A stretch of DNA of 64,000 nucleotides, taken from Bolinopsis microptera (taxonomy: Eukaryota; Ctenophora; Tentaculata; Lobata; Bolinopsidae). Each line of letters begins with the position of its first letter. The stretch's first letter is position 1. The notes under the pieces were generated by a model. It worked only from the letters and a program-made list of their open reading frames with translations. It was not told the origin of the DNA and ran no database searches. The translations under genes and the position numbers were made by a program. Of the stretch, positions 1-12,875 are shown piece by piece. The DNA is taken from the NCBI RefSeq assembly GCF_026151205.1, contig NC_087074.1:10635226-10699225 (forward strand), given 5' to 3'.

Positions 1-1727
1 ATTACTTTTTTATAGAAATGACAATTTGTTGAATGTGCTTGCTTCATAACAAAAAATTGACCCGTGATGCCTTGCGGGACACAAATATCATATCTGTCAC
101 GAGAGTGTCAATTCTTAACATAGATCTACAGTACTTTTGAAATACGTTGAGATGGTAGCAATCAATCTAAATCCAACGGAATACCACAAAATGTCTATTT
201 AAGTCTAGTTAGCTATTCATTTAGTTATGGTAATTCATTTTGTCAAACAATGACAAAAGGAAATAAGGAGTAACCTATCACCTCTCACGTCTACTCAGAT
301 TAATAAAGTTCATTGTCCTACTGTTAATATACGCCTGATGGAAGTTTGACTAGTCAAGGATGATAAACGTTTGTAGCATAATTTTGGGCAAAGGGCACCC
401 GACAAAATCTTGTTGGATCCGTCAAAGGAGCGAGAAGGGCCTGCTTGTGATAAAAAGAAGCATCTTCTCCTTGGTTAGAGTAGGTTCTTGTGACATTATT
501 TGGAGAAGGACTTTTGAAGTGAAACTGTTATGGCGTGGAAATATATAGAACGTAAGGTGGCCGTAAAAGTGTCCTAAAGACACACATACAATTATCAGTG
601 CATCAGTGTTCACACTTTTCGGCAGTAGGTGCACTCTATAACCATAAACACTGACTTGTGTAATATGTAACGATTCCATTAAATGGTAATATCAAGCATT
701 CCTAATTGAACAGCAAATTTCTTCGATCGGTTTTGCTTTTATGGTTTTCCTGTTTAGTTGGGCCAGTAACAACTCCATTGTTTTTGGTACTTTGGTCGCC
801 TTATACGGCCTAAGCGGTATAACAAAAAAAGCGATATTATAATAATATTATTATAAATTTTAACTTAAAAACGTAAAACCGTGAATAATGTTATTTTCCT
901 TCCAATTATTATAACCAATTTTATTTAATCATATTCTGATGATTTAAACTAATCATAAAAATTACGAAATTAGGGTAACGTTATAAACATGTACAATGTT
1001 TCAGGTATTTCTCCAATTTTCTAGCATCGTGTTCCACTAAGCTACACCTAGGCCCACTGTGTTGTGGAGAGAAAGTTTAGTAACTGTCATCCATCAACAT
1101 GGGCCGAGATTGTTCACTGCCCTTATTCACGATTTTCCTGCAATTTATTTATTATCATTCCGTGACCGCAAAGTGTAGCACAACCCGATAAAAAGACAAG
1201 AACACCCGACAGACACAACCGCGATCAGCCCCGGACTAAAATCAAAGAAACCGATCCTTGGTGGAAACAGGGAGCATTTACCGGAGACCATGTCATGTGA
1301 GCAAGATTGCTGAATTCCCTTGCGCGTATCCGAGCTATCTTCACTCCATAGCCTTTCTGACAAACTGGATGGTGATGTTTGATTCTGGAAGAAAGAAAGG
1401 TTGTTCTCAATGTATAGTCATGTTAAGGAGTACACATTTTGTTAAACTCTCACAAAAGTGAAAAAATTATTACTCTGATAAAGCTAATTGTGCCCCATGG
1501 GCGTAGAATTATAGATTGTGAATCATCCCCAATATAGACATATTATTGAAACAAGGGGTCTGAATTATTGGACCAATCAGCTAGGCTCTCCCTCAGCTCA
1601 TGATTTTATGCAGAGGCATGAGGCATCGTTGTAGAAATTGTATTCTCTGTTCTTTTCCCTTTATAAGATTTAAGACAATGAAACTGGCTCGTGCAGAAAA
1701 TCAAGTAATTATATTGCTTCAAGCGCA
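1..1727. other. no recognisable gene
   Basis: AT-rich sequence with only short open frames, none with a recognisable domain. It forms the flank of the satellite array that starts near 1728. I see no RNA gene or transposon end here. Confidence 0.5.
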
Positions 1728-4700
1728 CAAGTAAAGGCTTAAAGGCTTGAGTAATGTTGCTCTCACCTCTCTATTTATATTGGGACAAGTAAAGGCTTGA
1801 GTAATGTTGCTCTCACCTCTCTATTGGGCCTACAAGTAAAGGCTTGAGTAATGTTGCTCTCACCTCTCTATTGGGACAAGTAAAGGCTTGAGTAATGTTG
1901 CTCTCACCTCTCTATTGGGACAAGTAAAGGCTTGAGTAATGTTGCTCTCACCTCTCTATTGGGACAAGTAAAGGCTTGAGTAATGTTAGTCTCACCTCTC
2001 TATTGGGCCTACAAGTAAAGGCTTGAGTAATGTTGCTCTCACCTCTCTATTGGGCCTACAAGTAAAGGCTTGAGTAATGTTGCTCTCATCTCTCTATTGG
2101 GACAAGTAAAGGCTTGAGTAATGTTGCTCTCACCTCTCTATTTATATTGGGACAAGTAAAGGCTTGAGTAATGTTGCTCTCACCTCTCTATTGGGACAAG
2201 TAAAGGCTTGAGTAATGTTAGTCTCACCTCTCTATTGGGCCTACAAGTAAAGGCTTGAGTAATGTTGCTCTCACCTCTCTATTGGGCCTACAAGTAAAGG
2301 CTTGAGTAATGTTGCTCTCACCTCTCTATTGGGACAAGTAAAGGCTTGAGTAATGTTGCTCTCACCTCTCTATTTATATTAGGACAAGTAAAGGCTTGAG
2401 TAATGTTGCTCTCACCTCTATTGGGACAAGTAAAGGCTTGAGTAATGTTGCTCTCACCTCTCTATTGGGACAAGTAAAGGCTTGAGTAATGTTAGTCTCA
2501 CCTCTCTATTGGGCCTACAAGTAAAGGCTTGAGTAATGTTGCTCTCACCTCTCTATTGGGCCTACAAGTAAAGGCTTGAGTAATGTTGCTCTCATCTCTC
2601 TATTGGGACAAGTAAAAGCTTGAGTAATGTTGCTCTCACCTCTCTATTTATATTGGGACAAGTAAAGGCTTGAGTAATGTTGCTCTCACCTCTCTATTGG
2701 GACAAGTAAAGGCTTGAGTAATGTTAGTCTCACCTCTCTATTGGGCCTACAAGTAAAGGCTTGAGTAATGTTGCTCTCACCTCTCTATTGGGCCTACAAG
2801 TAAAGGCTTGAGTAATGTTGCTCTCACCTCTCTATTGGGACAAGTAAAGGCTTGAGTAATGTTGCTCTCACCTCTCTATTTATATTGGGACAAGTAAAGG
2901 CTTGAGTAATGTTGCTCTCACCTCTATTGGGACAAGTAAAGGCTTGAGTAATGTTGCTCTCACCTCTCTATTGGGACAAGTAAAGGCTTGAGTAATGTTA
3001 GTCTCACCTCTCTATTGGGCCTACAAGTAAAGGCTTGAGTAATGTTGCTCTCACCTCTCTATTGGGCCTACAAGTAAAGGCTTGAGTAATGTTGCTCTCA
3101 TCTCTCTATTGGGACAAGTAAAGGCTTGAGTAATGTTGCTCTCATCTCTCTATTGGGACAAGTAAAGGCTTGAGTAATGTTGCTCTCATCTCTCTATTGG
3201 GACAAGTAAAGGCTTGAGTAATGTTGCTCTCATCTCTCTATTGGGCCTACATGTTAAGGCTTGAGTAATGTTAGTCTCACCTCTCTATTGGGCCTACAAG
3301 TAAAGGCTTGAGTAATGTTGCTCTCACCTCTCTATTGGGACAAGTAAAGGCTTGAGTAATGTTGCTCTCATCTCTCTATTGGGACAAGTAAAGGCTTGAG
3401 TAATGTTGCTCTCATCTCTCTATTGGGACAAGTAAAGACTTGAGTAATGTTGCTCTCATCTCTCTATTGGGACAAGTAAAGGCTTGAGTAATGTTGCTCT
3501 CATCTCTCTATTGGGCCTACATGTTAAGGCTTGAGTAATGTTAGTCTCACCTCTCTATTGGGCCTACAAGTAAAGGCTTGAGTAATGTTGCTCTCATCTC
3601 TCTATTGGGCCTACAAGTAAAGGCTTGAGTAATGTTGCTCTCACCTCTCTATTGGGACAAGTAAAGGCTTGAGTAATGTTGCTCTCATCTCTCTATTGGG
3701 ACAAGTAAAAGCTTGAGTAATGTTGCTCTCATCTCTCTATTGGGACAAGTAAAGGCTTGAGTAATGTTGCTCTCACCTCTCTATTTATATTAGGACAAGT
3801 AAAGGCTTGAGTAATGTTGCTCTCACCTCTATTGGGACAAGTAAAGGCTTGAGTAATGTTGCTCTCACCTCTCTATTGGGACAAGTAAAGGCTTGAGTAA
3901 TGTTAGTCTCACCTCTCTATTGGGCCTACAAGTAAAGGCTTGAGTAATGTTGCTCTCACCTCTCTATTGGGCCTACAAGTAAAGGCTTGAGTAATGTTGC
4001 TCTCATCTCTCTATTGGGACAAGTAAAAGCTTGAGTAATGTTGCTCTCACCTCTCTATTTATATTGGGACAAGTAAAGGCTTGAGTAATGTTGCTCTCAC
4101 CTCTCTATTGGGACAAGTAAAGGCTTGAGTAATGTTAGTCTCACCTCTCTATTGGGCCTACAAGTAAAGGCTTGAGTAATGTTGCTCTCACCTCTCTATT
4201 GGGCCTACAAGTAAAGGCTTGAGTAATGTTGCTCTCACCTCTCTATTGGGACAAGTAAAGGCTTGAGTAATGTTGCTCTCACCTCTCTATTTATATTGGG
4301 ACAAGTAAAGGCTTGAGTAATGTTGCTCTCACCTCTATTGGGACAAGTAAAGGCTTGAGTAATGTTGCTCTCACCTCTCTATTGGGACAAGTAAAGGCTT
4401 GAGTAATGTTAGTCTCACCTCTCTATTGGGCCTACAAGTAAAGGCTTGAGTAATGTTGCTCTCACCTCTCTATTGGGCCTACAAGTAAAGGCTTGAGTAA
4501 TGTTGCTCTCATCTCTCTATTGGGACAAGTAAAGGCTTGTGTAATGTTGCTCTCATCTCTCTATTGGGACAAGTAAAGGCTTGAGTAATGTTGCTCTCAT
4601 CTCTCTATTGGGACAAGTAAAGGCTTGAGTAATGTTGCTCTCATCTCTCTATTGGGCCTACATGTTAAGGCTTGAGTAATGTTAGTCTCACCTCTCTATT

Positions 4701-6388
4701 GGGCCTACAAGTAAAGGCTTGAGTAATGTTGCTCTCACCTCTCTATTGGGACAAGTAAAGGCTTGAGTAATGTTGCTCTCATCTCTCTATTGGGACAAGT
4801 AAAGGCTTGAGTAATGTTGCTCTCATCTCTCTATTGGGACAAGTAAAGGCTTGAGTAATGTTGCTCTCATCTCTCTATTGGGACAAGTAAAGGCTTGAGT
4901 AATGTTGCTCTCATCTCTCTATTGGGCCTACATGTTAAGGCTTGAGTAATGTTAGTCTCACCTCTCTATTGGGCCTACAAGTAAAGGCTTGAGTAATGTT
5001 GCTCTCATCTCTCTATTGGGCCTACAAGTAAAGGCTTGAGTAATGTTGCTCTCACCTCTCTATTGGGACAAGTAAAGGCTTGAGTAATGTTGCTCTCATC
5101 TCTCTATTGGGACAAGTAAAAGCTTGAGTAATGTTGCTCTCATCTCTCTATTGGGACAAGTAAAGGCTTGAGTAATGTTGCTCTCATCTCTCTATTGGGA
5201 CAAGTAAAGGCTTGAGTAATGTTGCTCTCATCTCTCTATTGGGCCTACATGTTAAGGCTTGAGTAATGTTAGTCTCACCTCTCTATTGGGCCTACAAGTA
5301 AAGGCTTGAGTAATGTTGCTCTCACCTCTCTATTATGCCTACAAGTAAAGGCTTGAGTAATGTTGCTCTCACCTCTCTATTGGGACAAGTAAAGGCTTGA
5401 GTAATGTTGCTCTCACCTCTCTATTGGGCCTACAAGTAAAGGCTTGAGTAATGTTGCTCTCACCTCTCTATTGGGACAAGTAAAGGATTGAGTAATGTTG
5501 CTCTCACCTCTCTATTGGGACAAGTAAAGGCTTGAGTAATGTTGCTCTCATCTCTCTATTGGGACAAGTAAAGGCTTGAGTAATGTTGCTCTCATCTCTC
5601 TATTGGGACAAGTAAAGGCTTGAGTAATGTTGCTCTCATCTCTCTATTGGGACAAGTAAAGGCTTGAGTAATGTTGCTCTCATCTCTCTATTGGGACAAG
5701 TAAAGGCTTGAGTAATGTTGCTCTCATCTCTCTATTGGGCCTACATGTTAAGGCTTGAGTAATGTTAGTCTCACCTCTCTATTGGGCCTACAAGTAAAGG
5801 CTTGAGTAATGTTGCTCTCATCTCTCTATTGGGCCTACAAGTAAAGGCTTGAGTAATGTTGCTCTCATCTCTCTATTGGGACAAGTAAAGGCTTGAGTAA
5901 TGTTGCTCTCATCTCTCTATTGGGCCTACATGTTAAGGCTTGAGTAATGTTAGTCTCACCTCTTTATTGGGACAAGTAAAGGCTTGAGTAATGTTGCTCT
6001 CACCTCTATTGGGCCTACAAGTAAAGGCTTGAGTAATGTTGCTCTCACCTCTCTATTGGGACAAGTAAAGGATTGAGTAATGTTGCTCTCACCTCTCTAT
6101 TGGGACAAGTAAAGGCTTGAGTAATGTTGCTCTCATCTCTCTATTGGGCCTACAAGTAAAGGCTTGAGTAATGTTGCTCTCACCTCTCTATTGGGACAAG
6201 TAAAGGCTTGAGTAATGTTGCTCTCACCTCTCTATTGGGCCTACAAGTAAAGGCTTGAGTAATGTTGCTCTCACCTCTCTATTACGCCTACAAGTAAAGG
6301 CTTGAGTAATGTTGCTCTCACCTCTCTATTGGGCCTACAAGTAAAGGCTTGAGTAATGTTGCTCTCACCTCTCTATTGGGCCTACAAA
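1728..6388. repeat. 44/47-bp satellite array with higher-order structure
   Basis: About 100 tandem copies of a unit containing AAGTAAAGGCTTGAGTAATG followed by TTGCTCTCACCTCTCTATT. Units joined by GGGAC are 44 bp; units joined by GGGCCTAC are 47 bp. Variant markers (TTTATATT insertion, TTAGTCTC for TTGCTCTC, CATCTCTC for CACCTCTC, ACATGTTAAGG for ACAAGTAAAGG) recur in fixed order. Marker positions 2371, 2645, 2877, 3249 and 3519 reappear at 3782, 4056, 4288, 4660 and 4930, always 1411 bp on. Markers at 2139 and 2371 reappear 506 bp on. Units carry stop codons (TAA, TGA), so the array is not coding. Confidence 0.97.
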
Positions 6389-7124
6389 ACTTCATAGTAA
6401 CCATACATCAGTGATCAGTTCCCGTAATCAGACTGCGAATGAGTCTTACAAATCTTACTTTTAAATCTGGATAACCTCAGAGGTGTAATATTTTCATTCG
6501 TCATCATCGAATTATTATTTATTTGAGCTAAGCTCAAATTGAAATTGTGTGATGTTACAAGTTTATTACTAGTTCATGTTAAAGTGAGCCATGTGATTCG
6601 CCCTCGTACCGTGTCCACTCCTTTAGGAGAGTACCGCCCTTGTGTCCTCCGCCCTCGTGTCCGGTTGACGTGTCAGGTGACTGAGTTAACACTAGACTAG
6701 ATCCGCACTTTGGGAATCGTGCAGGAAGCCAAATTAGGGTGTCGTAACAAACTATCATATGATTATCCAATCAATTTTGCTTACGCGATTTTAAATTAGT
6801 CATTTTAAATCTGCTTTACATATTTTTTCAGATCACACTTATGGGCCACTTTCTACCAAAACACATACACTGAACCAGTCTAAAACGGCCACATATAGAT
6901 GGGGGCAAGCTTACCACAATTGGTGGCAAGCTCGGCCGTAATTTATTAAATAACTGATTAATTGAATAATTAATAACGAGCCACGAGGCTTATTACATGC
7001 TCAATTCTCGATAATAGAGATCAATAATTTGTTAATAGCTGAAGTCGTTGTTAATACCTGAAGTCAGAATGAAGTGGGATGATACTGTTAATAGTTCGAT
7101 AGTAAATAATAGGCTAATTACAAA
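6389..7124. other. no recognisable gene
   Basis: Unique-looking AT-rich flank of the satellite. Only short frames without family resemblance. Confidence 0.4.
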
Positions 7125-7149
7125 AGGGGGGGGGGGGGGGGGTGGGGGG
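7125..7149. repeat. poly-G tract
   Basis: A run of G interrupted by one T, between AAAA and CACAAAAACC. Such a tract is prone to length error. Confidence 0.9.
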
Positions 7150-7253
7150 CACAAAAACCGAGAAAACCTCCTCAAACATCCTCTGCGAAAAGGTCTTCTT
7201 AATATTTGTTTGGAAGGCGCGGCATCTTTTTAGTAAATGCATGTGCGCCATAG

Positions 7254-7278
7254 CTAGGCAATTTAATTTAATTAAATT

Positions 7279-7347
<69 letters not shown>

Positions 7348-7382
7348 CTAGCGCGCTAGTATAGCTAAATTAAATTGCCTAG
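7254..7382. repeat. (TA)n microsatellite inside a 17-bp inverted repeat
   Basis: A long TA run (about 7281-7346) lies between the perfect arms CTAGGCAATTTAATTTA (7254-7270) and its reverse complement (7366-7382). GCTAGCTAGC-type repeats follow. The whole unit can extrude as a cruciform. Confidence 0.85.
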
Positions 7383-7710
7383 AGCTAGCTAGCTAGCTAG
7401 CTAATATAATCTATATTTTCGAAATATCGGGAGCGATAATATTGGACGCATAATAACATGCATGGTTTTGAGCATGTTAAGGTGTCACAAACCCACCCCT
7501 ACTATACCAGAGTACACACATACACATCCGAGGAGTTGAAAATAGGGCCAACCAAAGAGTTTTTTAAAGTGCGAAGAAATAACTAACGTTTTTCACTGAA
7601 ATTAAAAAAAGTTGCGGCAGAGCTACGTATGAGACAAATTCAAAATACTTTTTATTATATCGTAGATACTTGTATTACTGTGTTCATTTCTCCGGACCAG
7701 CCACCTGTCC

Positions 7711-7782
7711 CTGAGGACCCAGGCTATTATGTTCATTAACCGAATAAAGATTTGGCGGAATGACAGGCTGAGCGCGGCCCAG
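7711..7782 (-). repeat. 71-74 bp multi-hairpin dispersed repeat, copy 1
   Basis: On the minus strand it reads CTGGGCCGCGCTCAGCCTGT, then CATTCCGCC, a variable middle with TTAATGAACATAATAG, and ends CCTGGGTCCTCAGG. The same architecture recurs at 11804-11874, 34383-34433 and 52768-52841, and in part near 31175-31217. Confidence 0.8.
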
Positions 7783-7849
7783 TAAGCCACCTGAAGAGCA
7801 AGACAGACACCATATGCTCGTTTTGGAGATGAAACAGAAGGCAAAGGAA

Positions 7850-8700
7850 GATTTGAATAGATGCTATTATATTAGAAGTGGTATTATTTGTTGTGAGGAC
7901 AATTTCTTAGTAATTTAGTGATTTAAATTATTTTCATATTCATTTTCATGCTAGCCTTTTTCATTCACCCTTTAGAGTCGTTCTGATATGGTTAATAGCA
8001 CTTGTGCCTGGCGCCTGCTACTATCCATATGGGCGGGATATAAGCACATTATTTCATTTCATAATTTCATTTCATATATCACTCATTTTTGTATGGAATT
8101 AGGCTACACCAATGTTTTCCCGATCCATGACTCAAAGTGCCGAAGGCACAAAAGAGTCAAGGACAAGGGTTAGCGAACGAGGTTTTTTTTGTATATGGTA
8201 GCTTTTGTCCGTACTATACCTGCGTGCCTGCGAGCGTACGTGTCGCCCACGTGTCTGCCTGCGCAAAGTTATTTCGCGCGATCATCTGAATTAAACAATT
8301 GTTGGCGCGTGGTGCTGAAATGTTCAAGTACATTGTTAATTTCACCTTCACCTAGCTAACCATGTGCTTTCGCGCCACTGCGGGCGCGCTTGTTTCACAA
8401 GTCAAGAAAACTTTTACCGCCGTGAGGCGGGCGCGCGCTACTGCAAGCGCAAGGGCTCTGGATAGAGCAAAATTTCACCATGTACGCATCCCGCTAGGGA
8501 TTAATTGATAGCATAGTATTATTATTTTGAGTTAGTATTACTATTTTGCACAGATCCGTGTCAGGTTGCATAAACAATAAACATACGGTATATGGTTACA
8601 TAGAAATATACACGATTTTCAAATTCAATTATTATTATCTAACTTTTAAAACAATCTCGAAATAGTAAAGAAACATCTTAAGAGACTGATAAGTGCCCAA
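7850..8700. other. no recognisable gene; CG-containing stretch
   Basis: 8190-8480 is richer in CpG than its neighbours (GCGCG motifs, repeated CTGCGTGCCTGCG-like words). No coding frame is supported. A small hairpin lies at 8128-8159. Confidence 0.35.
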
Positions 8701-8735
8701 AAAAACATAACAGTTCTCTGAAAAATAAAGGTTAA

Positions 8736-10253
8736 TTATGAGGTAAATAATTTTCTCCACAAAACTCTGTTAGAGGCAGTAACCCTAAGATCATAAAAAT
8801 CATTAACATCACGTAATGGTAGGTTTCTTTTATTCAAATCATTTATAATAAACTTTAAAAGATTACTTTGGTGTCGACCAACACGTCCTTTCATGGTAAA
8901 TAACGCATTAACAGCAAATTGAAGAGCTCTCTGAGCTGGTGATAAGCAGTCACTGCGAAGGACATGTCCAAGCATTTTCCAGCGAGCATATGTCACTCGC
9001 TCTGACAACGATGTTACACCACAGCGTTCATAGAGTGCTTTATTACTGATAATAATGGGATAAGTCATCTTCAATATTTGACGCAGGTGTCTTCTATGAC
9101 ATGCATCAAGTTTGTCAAATAGGTTCTGAGGGGTAGCCCAGCTATTGCAGTTATAGAGCATAACAGATGTAACGTATGCTTCGTATATCTTAATCTTGGT
9201 CTTCAGATGAATCTTAGATCCTTGCATCCAAACTTTCTTGTATTTCTCGAATGCGACATTTCCAAGGATTATACGATGCTGTATGTCTTCTTTACTACAT
9301 AGCTTAGAGCCTAGGGACACACACTTCCTCCAAGGTTCTATATTTCTTAGAGGTTCTCCTTTTTCGTCCTTCTCACTACTTCCAGCCAGATAACACTTTA
9401 CAAACTCGGTTTTAGATTCATTCACAAACAAATTCCATTCTGAGAGAATTTCCTTGCAAATTGGAAGGAGCTGGTGTAACGAATCCTCATCTTCATCAGC
9501 AAAGTCCACATCATCAGCATATTCCCATTCTAAAGGAAGGGAGCTTTCAGATATGGGGGATTTGGGCGTAGATGTATAACAACAACTCTAAGGTGGTAGA
9601 GTGCTCCAGCTAGGTACATGGTAAACAGCGAGCCAGACAAACAGTCACCTTGAAAGGCTCCTATTGTGACTTCGAACTCTCCCGATGTCGTCTTTTTTAT
9701 CTTAATTCTGAGCTTGGTGTTAGCGAGCAGATATCTAACTAGTCTTATGTCATCTTCTGAGCATCCTGCATCTTCGAGTAGCCTGAGGAGAGTTGACCGA
9801 CATATCGTGTCGAAGGCTGATGACATGTCTATCCCCATTTTACTAAACTCCCAATGTTTCTCCTTGACAACAGAAATAAGAACCCTTTGTGTCCAGACAA
9901 TATTAGAGCAGCTGTGTCCTGATTTATAGGCATTCTGCCATGGCCCAGTGTAGTCTGCTATCTGTTGTTGAATACGCTGGAGTGTTATCATGGAAAGGAT
10001 TTTCCTAGTTCCATTGAGAAGGCACAAGGGACGCAGACTCTTAACTGGTCCTTTTGGTTTTCCAGGCTTCTGTAGGGGGGTAAGATATCCCTCAGTGAAC
10101 GATTGAACGTGCTCTTGTTTTTCAAAGGACTCATTGATAAGTGATGCAAACTTCATGTAGAAAGAAGGAGGTGCATACTTAAGGAATTCGTTAGGGAGGT
10201 TGTCAGGACCAACGGCTTTACCGTTCTTTAGTTTCTTGGCTGCTGTCTCAACT
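8736..10253 (-). pseudogene. LINE reverse transcriptase and C-terminal region
   Basis: Reverse transcriptase motifs: GPDNLPNEFLK and RPLCLLNGTRK, then GIDMSSAFDTI (first catalytic Asp region), GAFQGDCLSGSLF, then EYADDVDFADE (YADD, about 9510-9521) read in a different frame from the upstream part. The C-terminal part has the LINE region with NCNSWATP, RRHLRQIL and ARWKMLGHVLR. The upstream frame ends near 9530 and the downstream frame is closed by a stop at 9588-9590, so the break lies between them. Confidence 0.9.
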
Positions 10254-11684
10254 TCAAGTGCAGTTATAGGCGTATCTAATGTTCTTGACTATGTCTGCCT
10301 TATCTTCGTCATTGAGAGCAAGTTCTTCTGTTTCTGGTAGGAATACTGAAATAGGAGGAGTGTCCTTTGTGCTTGAAATTGCTCTGGTTGCTTCGAACAT
10401 TCTTCTGGTATCATCAGTGGAGTTGATCGTCTCAGCTAGAAGGTCGGCATGAGCGGTTTCAAGTGTAATAAGGCGCTTTGCAATGTCATTCTTGAGTCTG
10501 TTGATTTCCTTACGCAGGATAGTTCTGTCACGCATTTTGTTGTCGTTTAAATGTTGTAGTAATTGGTGTCTCTTTTCTGACATAGAGACGACTTGTGGGT
10601 CTGATGTTCTGTGACGTTTGGCTGTGTTTCCTTTCATACCCACTGTTTCAGATGCAGCAATTTTAACCGCCTCGAAAAGGTTGTTAAAACTTTCAGTGAC
10701 TGACTGGGCAGATGTATCAGTTTCAATCTTCTGAGCAGCATTTTGTTGAAAAGAACTTTGAACATCTTTGCTACAAACCAATGAGTTGGTGTTATACTGC
10801 TTGACTTTGTGTTTGGCAGTACTGTAAAGTTTGTAACGTTTACTGAGGTCAAAAGTTGCTTTTACAATTTTGTGATCAGATTGAAGTTTTGCACCAGCGT
10901 AAGACCTAGCGTCAACAAGCAGAGGGGTACTTCTAGATCTACATAAAACATAATCAATTTGAGAAAACCAGGGTACAGACTTTTTGGATCTACGGTCTTT
11001 AATCCATCCTGTAAAAGTGTTGGTGTGTCTGCTCGCATGTGAAAATGCAGTGTTGGCTGCATAGAGTCCATTAGTGATCATGAAAGCTAGCAACCTTTCG
11101 CCATTTTCGTTACGCCGACCAATACCATGTCTTCCCATGTTAGTTTGAAGACCACTTTCAAAATCTGATTTAGTCCGTTTCCCTAGCCTAGCATTAAAAT
11201 CACCCATGATGAAAAGTTCATGTCTGGCAGGAATTCTGATAGCTTCCTGGAGCCCACAGTAAAACTCATCAGCAATGCGTGGGTTCTGTATAGATTTGAC
11301 ATTAGTTGGACTGTAGCAGTTTATAATACGGGCTTTCAGTGATGGTTTCCCATGACACTTTGATGGTAGAGAAAGGTCCATGTATGCTACTCTGTCACTG
11401 ATTTGATGGTACGAGACAACATTTGATACAAATTTACTGTTGATAATAAAACCGAGTCCGCCATGCCAAGACAACTTCTGGTTAAACAAAAGAAGCCTGT
11501 GGTTGCCGGGAATAACAGTGTCTGAGTGTTTAGACACCTTAGTTTCTTGGAGGGCTATAACATCCAAGTTGTATCTGTCGCAATCATTTGCAGCTAGATG
11601 CTGCGAGTGTTCCTGACTAATGCCTCTAACATTCCATGTGGCGAAGTGGAGAGATGCCACCGTGAAAAAAACCGAACAAAACAA
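10254..11684 (-). pseudogene. LINE endonuclease domain
   Basis: A 476-codon frame with the exonuclease-endonuclease-phosphatase motifs in order: ATWNVRG, LQETK, IMGDFNARLG, a TNTFTGW loop, QIDYVLCRSR and the terminal SDHKIV. These are the metal-binding and catalytic positions of LINE APE domains, which nick target DNA. All look present. About 200 residues of linker follow, with a Lys/Arg/Glu-rich helix. The frame runs out near 10254 where the reverse transcriptase linker continues in another frame. Confidence 0.92.
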
Positions 11685-11803
11685 AGCTGAAGAGAAAAAC
11701 TGTAGGCTTCTTGGAAGCGTCAGACGTTCTGGTCGTAGTAGTTACTCCCATGCGTGCCCGTCACAGCAACACACCATTCAAATTCAATATGGAATTTTAT
11801 CAA

Positions 11804-11874
11804 CTGGGCGGCGCTCGGCCTGTCACTCCGCCATATCTGCATGCTTATAAACAGCAAAGACTGGGGTCCCCAGG
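11804..11874 (+). repeat. 71-74 bp multi-hairpin dispersed repeat, copy 2
   Basis: Starts CTGGGCGGCGCTCGGCCTGT and ends CTGGGGTCCCCAGG. GGCGG pairs with CCGCC around the first loop, and CTGGGGTCCCCAG is self-complementary. It lies just beyond the 5' end of the LINE. Confidence 0.85.
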
Positions 11875-12039
11875 TGGTATGGAATATGATAAAATACTCC
11901 ATCACGGATCGGGAAATTGAACGGCCATCCACAAAACTAAAAGAAAAGCGGTCGCATTTTTTGTTAGTTTTAGCTAATAGTAATATAATACCGTTAAATC
12001 GGTATTTTCTTGATTTATTCAATCAAAGCAAATTATAGA

Positions 12040-12875
12040 CGAATATCTTTGATGCAAGAGGTACGCTGACATTCCAAGTTTCAAATAATTAAGATTATAA
12101 CTTCATTAAATACAAAACTAACAGAAAACAAAAAAGTATAGTCGAATTGAAACATATAATAGTAAAATGATTATTTTTCTATTTTAGGTACCGTATTTAG
12201 ATTCTGCCGGAGTTCGTAAAGTTTTTCCACAACTACGTACTCTAACTGAAGCTATATCAATATATCATTATGAGATCTTGCCCGAATCAGCAACGATAGA
12301 CTTTTTCCCCGGGCTTTGGTTGACGATGTCAACCCATCGAGATCGTTGCTCTGCGAAGCAAGAATGCTAGTTCGCGCGGCGCGTCGAAGCGGCGAAGTCC
12401 TCCAACCCGGGCTTATCAATGTAATTAACCCGAATAACCTTTTGCGTGACTCCGAACTTCCGCGTTCTATTCTTTCAGTTTCTCATTCTCCTACTATCTC
12501 CGTAAACTTGTTCTACAGGGTTGTTTCCTGGTAGTTCCTCGTTATCTTTGTTGTTCTACTTTCTCCGGATGCTGCAACTCGACCTCCTGAGTAACCTGAA
12601 GATAACTTAACTTAATATTGAACGATTTGTTTTAATAATTCATCGTCAACTGAGTCGAATTATACAAAAATAATTCATTTTTATCATTTGACCTTCCTAG
12701 CCCACATTCTGAAAAAAGTAAAATACAAACAGGAAAATGAGCGGTAATCCATCACGCAAAACTAGTATAGCTCGCCGAATTGTAACAACCAATCTACCTA
12801 TATCAACGATAATTTGTTGCAATGTTCGAATGAAGAGTTTGTATGAAAATCATAATTTTAAATGGTTGACTAAAA
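12040..12875. other. no recognisable gene
   Basis: AT-rich, with a moderately CpG-containing patch at 12295-12420. It is the 3' flank of the GPCR gene. A downstream exon or 3' UTR cannot be excluded. Confidence 0.35.

Larger units (their letters stand above)
8736..11684 (-). mobile_element. APE-type non-LTR retrotransposon, two frameshifts
   Basis: A nearly full-length LINE open frame: apurinic endonuclease, linker, reverse transcriptase and C-terminal region in the usual order. Copying would be by target-primed reverse transcription of its own RNA. The frame shifts twice, near 10270 (the linker word GKAVGPDNLPNEFLKY is in another frame) and near 9580 (just before YADD). Both look like single-base indels, so the copy is dead unless they are sequence errors. 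Exact clade is uncertain. No poly-A tail or target duplication was identified. Confidence 0.93.

Noticed and set aside
1728-6388. CRISPR-like array of repeats and spacers
   Set aside because: Units are contiguous tandem copies without unique spacers, and the genome is eukaryotic.
7142-7351. ORF ending in Tyr-Ile repeats
   Set aside because: Produced by the (TA)n microsatellite.
9666-9929. Plus-strand open frame
   Set aside because: It is the complement of the LINE reverse transcriptase coding sequence.
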